A DNA stretch of 64,000 bases from Actinoplanes missouriensis 431 (GTDB taxonomy: Bacteria > Actinomycetota > Actinomycetes > Mycobacteriales > Micromonosporaceae): NCBI RefSeq assembly GCF_000284295.1, contig NC_017093.1:5890001-5954000 (forward strand). The letters run 5' to 3'. Below the pieces are notes generated by a model. That model did not search any database, was not told the DNA's origin, and saw only the letters and a list, made by a program, of their open reading frames with translations. Both the position numbers and the translations under genes were made by a program. Every line of letters begins with the position of its first letter. Within the stretch, counting starts at the first letter, position 1. Positions 7,742-17,123 of the stretch are shown piece by piece.

Positions 7742-9373
7742 TCAGTGCCGGAACCCGCCGACGAGGTTGGCCAGGTCCCCGGCGAGCCGGGTCAGGTCGG
7801 CCGCGGCCTGCTGGGTGGCCTTGGCGCCGTCGGCGGTGGCGCTCGCCACCTCGGCGACCCCGGAGACGGTACGCGCGACGTCTCCGCTGCTCGTGGCGGC
7901 GTCCGCCACCGAGCGGCTCATCTCCCCGGTGGTGGCGGTCTGCTCCTCCACGGCCGAGGCGATCGTGGTGGTGTAGTCGCCGATCTGCTGGATGACGCCG
8001 GTGATCTCCCCGATCGCGGTCGCCGCCGAGGTGCTGGACTCCTGGATCGCGCCGATCCGGTGGGTGATCTCCTCGGTCGCCTTGGCGGTCTGCTGGGCCA
8101 GCTCCTTGACCTCGCCGGCCACCACCGCGAAGCCCTTGCCCAGCTCACCGGCGCGGGCCGCCTCGATCGTGGCGTTCAGCGCGAGCAGGTTGGTCTGCTC
8201 GGCGATGCTGGTGATCAGCCGGACCACGTCACCGATCTCCGCGCTCGCCTGGCCCAGCTCGGCGACCTGGTTGTTGGTGCGCTCGGCGACCGCCATGCCC
8301 TCCTGGGCGACCCGGGCCGCCTCGGAGGCGTTCGTGGCGATCTCGGTGATCGAGGCGCTCATCTGCTCGGCGCCGGCCGCGATCGACTGGACGCCGGTGT
8401 TGACGTCCTCGCTGGCGACGCTGGCCGAGCTGGCCTTCGAGGCCGCGTCGGCGGCGCCGCTCTGCAGTTGGGCGCTGACCGTGGAGAGCTCCTCGGATGC
8501 GCCGGCCAGGGTGGCGGCGGATCCGCCGATGGTGTTGACGGTGTCGCGCAGCCGGAGGACGGCGGCGTCCAGGGCCCGGCCCATCCGGCCCGGCTCGTCG
8601 CTGGAGGTGAGCCCGCTGCTGCGGGTCAGGTCGCCCTCGGCGAGCCCTTCGCAGACGTCGGTGACCCGGCGCAGCGACCGGACGATGCCCCGGGCCACCA
8701 GGAACCCGAGGGTCATCGCGGCGGCGATGCCGGCCGCCAGCAGCACGATCGACTGGATCCGGTTGGACTCGTAGGACGAGCGGGCGTCCGCGGCGTCGGC
8801 GGCGGCGTCGGCCTTCTCCATCGCGGTCATCTCCGCGAGGTGTTCCTTGATCTCGGTGACCGTGTCGGCCATGTCGCCGTTGCGGATCGCGAGCCAGGTG
8901 GTGAGGTCGTTCTTCGCGGAGGCCGGCAGCAGCTGCTCGTTCGCGATCGTCACGAACGAGTTCCAGTCGGTCCGGGTGTCCTGGATCATCGCGGCCGGCG
9001 GCACCGGGCCGGTCGACTCGTACTCGTCCCACGCGGCATCGACCGCCTCCACATCGGCGGCGTACAGGTCGGTGAATTTCTGCTTCGTCGTGGCGTCCCG
9101 GTTCATCGCCGCGTTCGACAGGTCGAGCCGGGCCTGGGTCATGGTGTTCTGCAGGCTTCCCAGCGCCGAGACGCCCAGCAGGTTGCTGCTGTAGATCGCC
9201 TGGGCGGAGTCACTGGCGCCGCTGAGCGCACGCAGGCCCAGCACCCCGACCAGGAGGGCGACCACCGCCGCGACGCTCACCGCCACCAGGACCTTGATGT
9301 TGACACTGAGGTCCGCCCAGTAACCCCGGCCCTTGTCCGGGGTCACCACCGCCTCCGCCGTCATCGCGCTCAT
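7742..9373 (-). CDS. Methyl-accepting chemotaxis protein
   Basis: A 543-residue transmembrane chemoreceptor. Membrane helices at about 27-48 and 205-226 enclose a roughly 155-residue extracellular four-helix-bundle domain; a HAMP domain follows (about 226-280), then the cytoplasmic signalling rod with the highly conserved hairpin tip [19 protein letters not shown] near 390-410. There is no C-terminal pentapeptide for CheR binding. Such receptors feed CheA/CheW and imply flagellar motility, in this group usually of zoospores. The ATG at 9373 is followed by a second ATG three codons later; either may be used. It is the first gene of a same-strand series with the 86-residue and GAF genes. Confidence 0.93.
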   Translation of the reverse strand: MSAMTAEAVVTPDKGRGYWADLSVNIKVLVAVSVAAVVALLVGVLGLRALSGASDSAQAIYSSNLLGVSALGSLQNTMTQARLDLSNAAMNRDATTKQKFTDLYAADVEAVDAAWDEYESTGPVPPAAMIQDTRTDWNSFVTIANEQLLPASAKNDLTTWLAIRNGDMADTVTEIKEHLAEMTAMEKADAAADAADARSSYESNRIQSIVLLAAGIAAAMTLGFLVARGIVRSLRRVTDVCEGLAEGDLTRSSGLTSSDEPGRMGRALDAAVLRLRDTVNTIGGSAATLAGASEELSTVSAQLQSGAADAASKASSASVASEDVNTGVQSIAAGAEQMSASITEIATNASEAARVAQEGMAVAERTNNQVAELGQASAEIGDVVRLITSIAEQTNLLALNATIEAARAGELGKGFAVVAGEVKELAQQTAKATEEITHRIGAIQESSTSAATAIGEITGVIQQIGDYTTTIASAVEEQTATTGEMSRSVADAATSSGDVARTVSGVAEVASATADGAKATQQAAADLTRLAGDLANLVGGFRH

Positions 9374-9416
9374 GTCTAACCAGTCGGCACCCGGGCCGCT
9401 CCTGCTGAGCGCGGAC

Positions 9417-9448
9417 GAGCGGGCCTTTTCCGACGAAAAGGCCCGCTC
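9417..9448 (-). terminator. Hairpin terminator of the MFS gene
   Basis: A perfect 14-base-pair stem, 9417-9430 with 9435-9448, and a CGAC loop. It lies just beyond the stop codon of the leftward MFS gene; the stem includes an AAAA/TTTT step giving T residues near the base. Confidence 0.85.
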
Positions 9449-9458
9449 GTAACCGGTG

Positions 9459-11036
9459 TTACTGGTGTGCCGGGGTCCCCCTGCGGATGCCCGCCACGGC
9501 GACGATCGCGCCGGCGAAGCAGATCACCGCGGCGACCAGGGCGGCCACGTGCACGCCGTTCATGAAGGCGGTTCCGGCGCCGTCGACGACCGCGGCCCGT
9601 ACCGCGTCGGTCATGTCGGCCGAAACCGGTGCGACTCCCATGGACACCGCGTCCTTGGCCTCGGAGAGGCCCTGCGCCATCGGCGCGGGCACCCCGGCGC
9701 CGGTGAGCGATCCGGCAAGCGTCGCGCCGACCTTGCTGCTGATCAGCGAGATCAGGACCGAGGTGCCGAGCGCGCCGCCGATCTGCAGCATGGTGGCCTG
9801 CAGACCGCCGGCGACACCGGCGTCCTTGATCGGGGCGTTGCCGACGATCGCCTCGGAGGAGGCGGCCATCACCATGCCGACGCCGAGGCCGAGCCCGATG
9901 AAGGACGGCCACATCGCGTGGTAGGAGGAATCGGTGCCGAGACCGAGCAGTCCGAGCGAGGCGGCGCCCTGCAGGACCATGCCGAGCGGCATGGTCAGGC
10001 GCGGGCCGAACCGGTCGGTGAGCGCCGCGCCGAGCGGTGAGGCGACGACCGAGGCGAGGCTGAGCGGCAGCGTGAGCACACCGGCCATCACCGGCGTGTA
10101 CCCGCGGACGTTCTGCAGGTACAGCATGATGTAGAAGATCGAGCCGAGCAGCGTGAAGAAGTTGATCGCGGTGATGACCGCGCCGATCGTCAGCGCCGGG
10201 CTGCGGAACAGCCGCATCGGGAGCAGCGGGTGTTCCTGCCGGGTCTCGTACCAGCCGAACAGCGCCAGGATCAGCAGACCGGCGACGATGGTGCCGATCG
10301 TGGACCCGGCGGTCCAGCCCCAGGTCTCGCCCTTGACCACGCCGAAGACCAGGACCAGCAGACCGGCCGCGAGCAGCAGCACGCCTGCCACGTCGAACTT
10401 GTGCCTGCCGGTGGAGTTCTTGCTCTCGGCGAGCACCAGCGCGCTGAAGACCAGCGCGATCACGCCGATCGGCGCGTTGATGTAGAAGACCGACTCCCAG
10501 TTGACGTGCTGCACGAGCAGGCCACCGACGATCGGGCCGAGCGCGGTGGAGACCGAGGAGACCATGGCCCAGATGCCGACCGCCATGCCGAACTTCTTCG
10601 GCGGGAAGACGGCTCGCAGGATGCCGAGCGTGTTCGGCATGAGCAGCGCGCCGAAGAGGCCCTGAGCGGCGCGGAAGGCGATGACGCCCTCGATCGAGCC
10701 GGCCAGCCCGATCGCGACCGACGCCACGGTGAAGCCGGCGACACCGATCAGGTAGTAGCGGCGCCGGCCGAACCGGTCACCGAGTTTGCCGCCGAGGATC
10801 AGCGCGGCGGCCAGCGCGAGCAGGTAGGAGTTGGTCACCCACTGCAGCTCAGCGGTGCTGGCGCCCAGGTCACGCCCGATCTCCGGGTTGGCGATCGAGA
10901 CGACGCTGCCGTCCAGGCCGACCATGAACAGGCCGAACGCGACAGCGATCAGGGAGAGCCAGGGGCTGCCGCGGCGGCCTGCGGCCACCGGCGGCGAATG
11001 GGCAGGGGTGGGTGTTGCGACGATTGCCGGCGGCAT
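9459..11036 (-). CDS. DHA2-type (14-helix) MFS drug exporter
   Basis: A 525-residue EmrB/QacA-type proton-driven efflux pump. The DHA2 motif-A loop [15 protein letters not shown] is at about 82-96, motif C lies in the [10 protein letters not shown] segment near 165, and about 14 hydrophobic helices can be counted. It lies 47 bases downstream of a MarR regulator in the same orientation, the classical drug-responsive repressor/pump arrangement, so it is probably induced by its own substrates. Substrate range is not predictable. A terminator follows directly. Confidence 0.92.
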   Translation of the reverse strand: MPPAIVATPTPAHSPPVAAGRRGSPWLSLIAVAFGLFMVGLDGSVVSIANPEIGRDLGASTAELQWVTNSYLLALAAALILGGKLGDRFGRRRYYLIGVAGFTVASVAIGLAGSIEGVIAFRAAQGLFGALLMPNTLGILRAVFPPKKFGMAVGIWAMVSSVSTALGPIVGGLLVQHVNWESVFYINAPIGVIALVFSALVLAESKNSTGRHKFDVAGVLLLAAGLLVLVFGVVKGETWGWTAGSTIGTIVAGLLILALFGWYETRQEHPLLPMRLFRSPALTIGAVITAINFFTLLGSIFYIMLYLQNVRGYTPVMAGVLTLPLSLASVVASPLGAALTDRFGPRLTMPLGMVLQGAASLGLLGLGTDSSYHAMWPSFIGLGLGVGMVMAASSEAIVGNAPIKDAGVAGGLQATMLQIGGALGTSVLISLISSKVGATLAGSLTGAGVPAPMAQGLSEAKDAVSMGVAPVSADMTDAVRAAVVDGAGTAFMNGVHVAALVAAVICFAGAIVAVAGIRRGTPAHQ

Positions 11037-11083
11037 CGGGGGTGCTCCATCTTGGTGCGAGATCGATTGGGTACGGGGTGAAG

Positions 11084-11533
11084 TCAGCGCCCGTCCGACC
11101 GCAGCAGGCCGGACAGCTCCGTGAGACCGGGCAGAGCGGCGCGCACCGCGGCCCGCTGCTCGGGGGCGAGCCGTTCCAGCGCGCTCAGCAGATAACCGGT
11201 GAAGAGCTCCTGCACCTGGTCGATCCGGCGCCGGGCCTGCTCGGTGGTGTGCAGACGCACCACCCGCCGGTCCCGCTCGTCGGGTTCCCGGCGCAGCAGG
11301 CCGGCCGTGACCATGGCGGTGACCAGCGCGCTGGCGTTGTTCGGCCGCAGCTGGAGCTCATCGGCGAGCTCCCGGACCGTCAGGCCGGGCCGGGCCCGGA
11401 CCTGCCACAGCGCGACGGTCTGCAGCTCGGGCGGCTTCGGATGGGTGAAATCGGACTGGAGGCGGCGCTCAAGATTGCGATGCAGCTGGTGGGCCAGGTG
11501 CATCAGCGCCACGGCGTCGTCCGATTCCGTCAT
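11084..11533 (-). CDS. MarR-family repressor of the adjacent efflux pump
   Basis: A 149-residue winged-helix repressor. The recognition region LTVRELADELQLRPNNASALVTAMVTAGLLRR and the wing RDRRVVRLH are standard MarR features, with dimerisation helices at both ends. The frame is open 19 codons further upstream, but that extension reads across a palindrome that looks like the operator; the ATG at 11533 is the sensible start. It heads an operon with the MFS exporter and very likely represses both genes until an effector binds. Confidence 0.9.
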   Translation of the reverse strand: MTESDDAVALMHLAHQLHRNLERRLQSDFTHPKPPELQTVALWQVRARPGLTVRELADELQLRPNNASALVTAMVTAGLLRREPDERDRRVVRLHTTEQARRRIDQVQELFTGYLLSALERLAPEQRAAVRAALPGLTELSGLLRSDGR

Positions 11534-11544
11534 GAACCCATTAT

Positions 11545-11564
11545 TAGGTATGACGGCATACCTA
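11545..11564. promoter_or_regulatory. Putative MarR operator palindrome
   Basis: TAGGTATG-ACGG-CATACCTA is a perfect 8-base inverted repeat with a four-base spacer, 11 bases upstream of the MarR start codon. It is unusually AT-rich for this region and has the size of a MarR dimer site. Autorepression is inference. Confidence 0.7.
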
Positions 11565-11567
11565 TTT

Positions 11568-12038
11568 CTAGCCGATGCGTGACGCGTCACTTTCCCTGAA
11601 GTCCCGGTAGGGCCGTCCGGCCCCTGCCCGGTACCGCACGCGCGGGGTGATCCGCAGGCGGCGCAGCGCCGGCCCGAACGGGTCCCCGAACGTGCGCGCG
11701 GCGGTGTTCAGCAGCAGCGCGGCCGCGACCATGCCGACCGCCGGGACGCCGATCAACAGGGCGATCACCGAACCGGTCAGACCGCCCCAGACCATCACGC
11801 GCAGGCCGATGTCGGCCACCGGGATGCCGCTGGGCCGCTCCCGCGTCCAGATCGGCAGGAACGAGGTGGCCAGGGCGAGCCCGACCGCCCCGAGCACGGC
11901 CGCAACCGTGAGGAACGCCTGCGACCAGTGGTAGTGACGGCCGGCCGCGTAGGCCCCGGAGAGCACGCAGCCGAACCAGACCTTGCCCAGCGCCCACCGG
12001 CCCAGCCGGACCAACGGGTCGTCGGAGTTCGTCGCCAT
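11568..12038 (-). CDS. Small multi-pass membrane protein of unknown function
   Basis: A 156-residue protein with about three or four hydrophobic segments (near 16-32, 38-60, 76-97 and 98-112) and an Arg-rich C-terminus. No family is recognised. The ATG at 12038 has AGGAG seven bases upstream. It ends 34 bases before the MarR gene on the same strand, with the MarR operator in between, so it may share or be separate from that operon. The 225 bases upstream of it, to the next gene at 12264, show no feature I can name. Confidence 0.7.
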   Translation of the reverse strand: MATNSDDPLVRLGRWALGKVWFGCVLSGAYAAGRHYHWSQAFLTVAAVLGAVGLALATSFLPIWTRERPSGIPVADIGLRVMVWGGLTGSVIALLIGVPAVGMVAAALLLNTAARTFGDPFGPALRRLRITPRVRYRAGAGRPYRDFRESDASRIG

Positions 12039-12263
12039 CGCCAGCTCCTGCCGGGCGGATTCCTGGTGTCAGGTTACCGGGATCGGGCGCCGTTTCCGGG
12101 GCGTCTCGCCGGATTCGGCCACGCGCGGCCGGACCTCCACACCGGACCGCCTCCACAGTGTTCGGCCACCTCGAACAGTCCGCAATGACCGTCCGTTCCC
12201 GCCGTCCGATGTGGCATCCGTGTGGGCAAATGTTCGCATCCGACGATCCGCGATACTCGCGGG

Positions 12264-12542
12264 ATGACATTGCTTCTGGTCGCTGTGGTGGAGATGGTCG
12301 CCGGTCACGAGGAGGCCGGCCGGCGGTACGAGGACGACGTGCTCACGCTCCTCGGCCGGCACGGCGGCGTCCTGGAACGGCGGATGCGCGACACCACCGG
12401 CGGCGCCGAGGTGCAGGTGATCCGCTTCGACGAGCGTTCCGGCCTGGACTCCTTCCTGGCCGATCCGCGCCGGGCGGCGCTGCGGGCGGAGGTGGGCGAG
12501 GCGGCGCCCGCCACCCGGGTGCTGGAGGTCCGCGACGTCTAG
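12264..12542 (+). CDS. Small dimeric alpha/beta-barrel-like protein
   Basis: A 92-residue protein whose pattern (strand LLLVAVVEM, helix with HEEAGRRYEDDVLTLLGRHGG, strand, strand VQVIRFDERSG, helix DSFLADPRRAALRAE) resembles the ferredoxin-like dimeric barrels of the DUF1330/antibiotic-monooxygenase superfamily. The ATG at 12264 is preferred over an in-frame start at 12222, since the fold begins there. No catalytic residues can be assigned. It converges on the ferric-reductase-like gene. Confidence 0.65.
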   Translation: MTLLLVAVVEMVAGHEEAGRRYEDDVLTLLGRHGGVLERRMRDTTGGAEVQVIRFDERSGLDSFLADPRRAALRAEVGEAAPATRVLEVRDV

Positions 12543-12569
12543 CCCGGCGGGCTCCCGGCTTTCGCGGCG

Positions 12570-12617
12570 GCGCGGCCTTCTGCGCGGCGCGGCCTTCTGA
12601 ACGGCAAGGCCTGCTAA
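12570..12617. repeat. Short 17-bp tandem repeat in a convergent intergenic gap
   Basis: GCGCGGCCTTCTG occurs at 12570-12582 and again at 12587-12599, with a weaker third copy at 12604-12616 that overlaps the stop codon of the leftward ferric-reductase-like gene. It is the fourth short array found at a gene end in this window, but the stop codon itself is not copied here. Confidence 0.6.
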
Positions 12618-13957
12618 GCCGCGAGGCGGAACAGCTCGGCGTGGATCTGGCGGGACGGGACGCGCAGCGATCGCAGGCTCGCCACCACCGCGCGGGTCAG
12701 CGGCGCCGGCCCGCACACATAGGTGTCCCGGTCGGTCACGTCCGGGACCAGCGTGGCCAGGTTCTCCGGCTGGAACGGCTGGTTGCCGCCGCCGGTCCGG
12801 CCGGTGAGCACGTGCAGCCGCGCGCCGCGGACCCGCGCCAGGTTGCGCAGCTCACCGAGGAGGACGGCGTCGGCCGTGGAGCGCACCCGGTAGAGGACCA
12901 CCACGTCGGAGCCGATCGCCGGGTCCTCCAGCAGGGCGCGGATCGGCGTCACCCCGATCCCGCCGGCGATCAGCAGGACGCCGGAACGGGACCGCTGCGC
13001 CAGGGTGAAGGCGCCGTAGGGCCCCTCGGCGTAGACCCGCGTCCCGATCGGAAGATCACGGAGCCCGGCGCTGGTCGTACCGATGGCCTTCGCCGTCAAT
13101 CGCAGGGAGCGACCGTTCGGCGCGGCCGAGAGGGAGAACGGGTTGACCTGCCACCACGACTGGTGCTCGGGGAACCGCCAGAGGAAGAACTGACCGGCGG
13201 CGGCCTGCAACCGCTCCAGGTGGCGACCCGTCACGTGCACCGACACCACGTCGCCGGACTCCGGCACGACCGCGGCGACCCGCATCCGGTGCCGGGCGTT
13301 GCGGGCCAGCGGGACGATCAGGCGGCCGGCCAGCAGCGCTCCGAGGGCGAACGTCCACAGCCCCCACCAGTACACCTGGGTCCAGATGTTGATTTTGAAT
13401 GCGGTGCCCTCGTAGACCTGGTGGATCACGCCGAGCACCACCACCGCGTAGAGCAGCAGGTGTACGGCGTGCCACGTCTCGTAGGAGAGCCGGCGGCGGG
13501 CGGCGCGTACCGACAGCGCCACGACCAGCACGATCAGGCAGGTGGCCAGCACGCCGAGCAGCACCGGGAGCTGCCCGGCGAGGCTGAGGAAGGTACGCGC
13601 GTACGACGCCCGGTCCTGCTGGGCGAATCCGAGGACCACGAACGCGGGGTGCAGCAGCACGAGCCAGAGGACGGCGAACCCGGTCCACCGGTGCCAGGTG
13701 GTCAGCCGGTCCATCCCGATCCCCCGGTCCAGGATCGGCAGGCGGGCGACGAGCAGCAGCTGCAGCGCCATCACGAACGCGAGGTAGAGGCCGAGCAGCC
13801 GGCCGATCGAGCCGGCGAGGTTGTGCGCGGGACCGGCCAGGACGTACATCGCCTGCACGACGGCCAGGTTGACGAGGAGAAAGGCCCAGAGCGCCACGTG
13901 CGCGACCCGGGCGGAACGACGGACGGCTATCACCTGCGGATGGGTCACGGCGATCAT
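12614..13957 (-). CDS. Ferric-reductase-like transmembrane flavohaem oxidoreductase
   Basis: A 447-residue membrane oxidoreductase. The N-terminal half has six hydrophobic helices with histidines suited to bis-haem ligation (HRWTGFAVLWLVLLH, about 89-103, and HAVHLLLYAVVVLGVIH, about 163-179). The C-terminal half is a ferredoxin-NADP-reductase fold: FAD site NPFSLSAAP (about 272-280), NAD(P) site GGIGVTPIRALLED and the CGPAPLT signature. Electrons would pass from NAD(P)H through FAD and haems across the membrane. Ferric iron or oxygen is the usual acceptor, not decided by sequence. It lies 91 bases downstream of the TAXI-TRAP genes on the same strand, with a hairpin between. Confidence 0.87.
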   Translation of the reverse strand: MIAVTHPQVIAVRRSARVAHVALWAFLLVNLAVVQAMYVLAGPAHNLAGSIGRLLGLYLAFVMALQLLLVARLPILDRGIGMDRLTTWHRWTGFAVLWLVLLHPAFVVLGFAQQDRASYARTFLSLAGQLPVLLGVLATCLIVLVVALSVRAARRRLSYETWHAVHLLLYAVVVLGVIHQVYEGTAFKINIWTQVYWWGLWTFALGALLAGRLIVPLARNARHRMRVAAVVPESGDVVSVHVTGRHLERLQAAAGQFFLWRFPEHQSWWQVNPFSLSAAPNGRSLRLTAKAIGTTSAGLRDLPIGTRVYAEGPYGAFTLAQRSRSGVLLIAGGIGVTPIRALLEDPAIGSDVVVLYRVRSTADAVLLGELRNLARVRGARLHVLTGRTGGGNQPFQPENLATLVPDVTDRDTYVCGPAPLTRAVVASLRSLRVPSRQIHAELFRLAA

Positions 13958-14000
13958 CCCGGTCTCCCCTGCTGAACATCGGCGTGTACCGGGTGTACCG

Positions 14001-14039
14001 CCGCCGTCACTCTCCGGTTCAGTCCGGGGGTGACGGCGG
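14001..14039 (-). terminator. Hairpin after the TAXI/TRAP operon
   Basis: A perfect 10-base-pair stem (CCGCCGTCAC at 14001-14010 with GTGACGGCGG at 14030-14039) and a 19-base loop directly follow the stop codon of the TAXI gene. It separates that operon from the ferric-reductase-like gene. Confidence 0.7.
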
Positions 14040-14048
14040 CGGCCCGGG

Positions 14049-15050
14049 TCACTGCGGAGCGCCCAGGTCGTCGAGGGCCTTGGTGGCGCCGCGGTGCAAC
14101 GGCACCGGGTCGGTGGCCCGCGCGGTGTCCAGGCTGATCTCCTTGGCCGCCGCGTTCGCCTGTTCCAGCTGGGTCTTGCGCTCGAAGAGGGTCCGGGTCA
14201 GCACGCAGGCCACGTCCGGGTCGAGGTCCTCGCGGACCAGCAGGACGTTCGGCACCACGATCGTCTTCACGTCGGCCGCCGTCTTGTAGGTGGCGGCCGG
14301 GATGGCGCCTGCCTGGTAGACCTCGTTGATCTTCTGCATCTCCGGCAGCAGCGGCGTGATGTCCAGGAATTCGACCTTGTCCCCGGACGTGGTGAGCAGA
14401 TCGGTGATGCCCGGCGTGGGCAGGCCGCCGGACCAGAACAGCGCGTCGATCGTGCCGTCCTTCATCCCGTCGACGGTCTTGGCGAGGTCCAGCTTCTGCG
14501 CGCTCACGTCCGCCGCGGGGTCGAGGCCGGCGGCGGTGAGCACCCGCTGGGCGATCACCTCGGTGCCGGACTTCGGGGAGCCGGTGGAGACCCGCTTACC
14601 CTTCATCCCGGCGACGTCGGTGATGCCGGCCGCCTTGCGGACGATCACCTGGGTGTAGTTGGTGTGGATCCGGGACAGCGCCGCGATCGGCTGCTTCTCG
14701 GTGAAGCTGCCGGTTCCGTTGATCGCGTTCGCCGCCGTGTCGGCGAGCGAGAACGCCACGCCGTAGGTGCCGGCCACCAGCTGCTGGATGTTCTGCACCG
14801 ACGCGCCGGTCTCGGACGCCGTCGCCTGGACGTTGCCGCCGGCCATGTTGACCTGTTCCGCGTACGCGTTACCCAGTGCGAAGTAGACACCTGTGGCGTT
14901 GCCGGTCGCGATGCCGATCCGGGTGGACTGGCCGACCTCGCAGGTGACGTCGCCACCGGTGTCGGTCGCGGCGCTGTCCTGCCGGCCGCCACAGGACACA
15001 GTGGCCGCCGCCAGAAGGCCGGCCAGGGCGATGCTCAATGTCCGTCTCAT
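14049..15050 (-). CDS. TAXI-family TRAP transporter solute-binding lipoprotein
   Basis: A 333-residue binding protein. The signal peptide ends in a lipobox (ATVSCGG, Cys20), so it is anchored to the outer membrane face. The start of the mature domain has the IGIATGNATGVYFALGNAYA segment typical of TAXI proteins, and the MKGKRVSTGSPKSGTEVIAQRVL region is also typical. Its ATG overlaps the stop of the fused TRAP permease by four bases (ATGA), so the two are translationally coupled. The imported solute is unknown; TAXI systems usually take dicarboxylates, glutamate or similar. Confidence 0.92.
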   Translation of the reverse strand: MRRTLSIALAGLLAAATVSCGGRQDSAATDTGGDVTCEVGQSTRIGIATGNATGVYFALGNAYAEQVNMAGGNVQATASETGASVQNIQQLVAGTYGVAFSLADTAANAINGTGSFTEKQPIAALSRIHTNYTQVIVRKAAGITDVAGMKGKRVSTGSPKSGTEVIAQRVLTAAGLDPAADVSAQKLDLAKTVDGMKDGTIDALFWSGGLPTPGITDLLTTSGDKVEFLDITPLLPEMQKINEVYQAGAIPAATYKTAADVKTIVVPNVLLVREDLDPDVACVLTRTLFERKTQLEQANAAAKEISLDTARATDPVPLHRGATKALDDLGAPQ

Positions 15051-17068
15051 GCACTCCTCCGGGGGATCAGGTCGGGTTTCGCGGGCCGCTCGGTCCCCTC
15101 GGGCACCTCGGGCCGGTCTTTCCTACGGCGCAGAGCGGCCATACCGACCGCCAGGAGCAGGGCGCCCACCCCGAGCGCCACGGCCACCGGCTCCAGGTAG
15201 AGCAGCAGCACCCCGGCGACGGCGGCGAGGACCCGGCTCGGGGTGCCGGCCGGGCCGACGCCGAGCACCCAGCCGCCGGTCGCCACGGCCAGCCCCAGCA
15301 CGGCGAGGGCCGCCACCACCGTGGTCCCGGCGACGGCGGCGACCGATCCGCGGGCGAGCAGGTGCTCACCGTTGCCGGTCAGCACGAACGCGATCGGGGC
15401 GAGGAAGGCCGGCAACGCGTACTTCAGGGCCTGCCACATGGTCGGGATCGCCCGGCCGCCGGTGATGGCGCTGGCGCCCACCGCCGCCAGGGCGGTGGGC
15501 GGGGTGACCTCGGAGAGCACCGAGTAGTAGAAGACGAACATGGCCGCGGCCGGCGCGGGGACGCCGAGCGCCAGCAGGGCCGGCCCGATGATCACCCAGC
15601 CGATGATGAAGCTCGCCGTGACCGGCACCGCCAGACCGAGCAGGGCCAGCGCGAACGCGGCCAGGACCACGGTCAGGCCGAGCACCATCTGGGGGTTGTC
15701 GGTGACCGCCCGCGCGCCGTTGACCAGCAGCGACGCCAGCTGGGCGCCGAGGCCGGTCTTCGTGGTCGTCGCGGTGATGATCCCTGCCGCCGCGCAGACC
15801 GCGACCACCGGCAGCACGCCGCGCACCCCGGCGGAGAGCGCCTCGAACGCCCGCCGCGGGGTGAGCCAGGACCTGCGGTCCAGGAACGACAGCGCGGCGG
15901 CGAGGATCGTCGCGTAGACGACCGCGCGGGTCGCGGACTCCCCGATCGCGAGCAGCACGACGATCAGCACGAGCGACGAGAAGTGGTACCCGAATCGCCC
16001 CAGCAGCCGCCACGCGCCGGCCGACTCGACCTCGACCGGGCGGACCCCGTACCGCCGGACGTCGATCTCGACGGCGAGCAGGATGCCGAGGTAGTAGAGG
16101 ACGGTCGGGATCATCGCCCAGCCGAGGACGGTCAGGTAGGCGACGTTGAGGTACTCGGCGACGATGAACGCGGCGGCGCCGAGGGTGGGCGGGGAGAGGA
16201 TCGCGCCGACGCCCGCCGCGGCCAGCATGCCGCCGGCCTGTTCACGGGGGTAACCGGCACGCCGCAGCATGGGCCAGGTCACCGCGCCGACACTGACCGC
16301 GGTCGCCGTACCCGATCCGGAGACCGTGCCGAGCAGGAAGCCGGCGGCCACCGCGGTGCGCCCGGCGGCGCTGCGCGACCTGCGGAAGGCGGCGACCGAC
16401 AGGTCGACGAAGAAGCGGCTCGCGCCGGAGAGGTCGAGCACCGCGCCGTAGATGGTGAAGAGCACGATGTACGTGGCCGCGACGTCGAGCGGCGTGCCGT
16501 AGAAACCGCTGCCGGAGTTGTAGAGCGCGTCGACGATCTGGGCGAAGTCGAGTCCGGCATGCGCGATCGGCCAGTGCTGGGGAAGCAGGCCACCGTAGTA
16601 GCCGTACCCCAGGAAGATCGCGCAGACGATCGGCAGCGCCCACCCGGTGGTCCGCCGGCAGGCCTCCACGACCAGGAGCAGCAGCACCGCACCGAAGATC
16701 ACGTCGAGCGGTTCGAGCAGGCCCTGCCGGTCCAGGAACGCGTTGTAGCCACCGGCGAACGGGTTCACCGGATAGAGGCACACGACAAGGGCAGAACCGG
16801 CCAGGATCAGGTCCGGCCAGGTGGGCCGATCACGCTTCCCACCAAACCCGCTGTGGTACGCCAGGAAGACGAGCGGCAGCGTGCCGGCCAGAAAGATGAT
16901 CAGGTAGAACTGGCTGCCCTGAGCGAGGGGCCGGAACACCTGCACGAGCACGAGCACGGCGACCGCGAAGGCGACGCTCGCGACGACCGCGCGGAACCGC
17001 CCGGTGAGCTCGCGGGCTGGGCGCTCCTCCTCGTCGTAGTGCAGCTCGATAGATCGATCAGCGCCCAT
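15047..17068 (-). CDS. Fused 4TM/12TM TRAP transporter permease (DctQM fusion)
   Basis: A 673-residue integral membrane protein with about 17 hydrophobic helices. The N-terminal part corresponds to the small DctQ subunit and the rest to the large DctM subunit; GFLLGTVSGSGTATAVSVGAVTWP and the later VTPPTALAAVGASAITGG are the two DctM pore repeats. This fused form is the norm for TAXI-type TRAP systems. It precedes the TAXI binding protein with an ATGA overlap. Transport is driven by an ion gradient, not ATP. Start ATG at 17068 has no clear ribosome binding site and may be read from a very short leader. Confidence 0.92.
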   Translation of the reverse strand: MGADRSIELHYDEEERPARELTGRFRAVVASVAFAVAVLVLVQVFRPLAQGSQFYLIIFLAGTLPLVFLAYHSGFGGKRDRPTWPDLILAGSALVVCLYPVNPFAGGYNAFLDRQGLLEPLDVIFGAVLLLLVVEACRRTTGWALPIVCAIFLGYGYYGGLLPQHWPIAHAGLDFAQIVDALYNSGSGFYGTPLDVAATYIVLFTIYGAVLDLSGASRFFVDLSVAAFRRSRSAAGRTAVAAGFLLGTVSGSGTATAVSVGAVTWPMLRRAGYPREQAGGMLAAAGVGAILSPPTLGAAAFIVAEYLNVAYLTVLGWAMIPTVLYYLGILLAVEIDVRRYGVRPVEVESAGAWRLLGRFGYHFSSLVLIVVLLAIGESATRAVVYATILAAALSFLDRRSWLTPRRAFEALSAGVRGVLPVVAVCAAAGIITATTTKTGLGAQLASLLVNGARAVTDNPQMVLGLTVVLAAFALALLGLAVPVTASFIIGWVIIGPALLALGVPAPAAAMFVFYYSVLSEVTPPTALAAVGASAITGGRAIPTMWQALKYALPAFLAPIAFVLTGNGEHLLARGSVAAVAGTTVVAALAVLGLAVATGGWVLGVGPAGTPSRVLAAVAGVLLLYLEPVAVALGVGALLLAVGMAALRRRKDRPEVPEGTERPAKPDLIPRRSA

Positions 17069-17072
17069 GAAA

Positions 17073-17090
17073 CGGACAGTACTATGTCCG
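17073..17090. promoter_or_regulatory. Inverted repeat at the TRAP operon start
   Basis: CGGACA-GTACTA-TGTCCG is a perfect 6-base inverted repeat only five bases upstream of the TRAP permease start codon. On the minus strand it contains CATAGTAC, which could serve as a -10 element for a near-leaderless transcript. Operator or promoter function is a guess. Confidence 0.35.
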
Positions 17091-17123
17091 CTCTCCTCTG
17101 TAACGACCGAATACCCGTGTGAG

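Noticed and set aside
14049-17068. Iron-uptake function for the TAXI/TRAP genes because of the adjacent ferric-reductase-like protein
   Set aside because: TRAP systems carry organic anions, and a terminator separates the two units.
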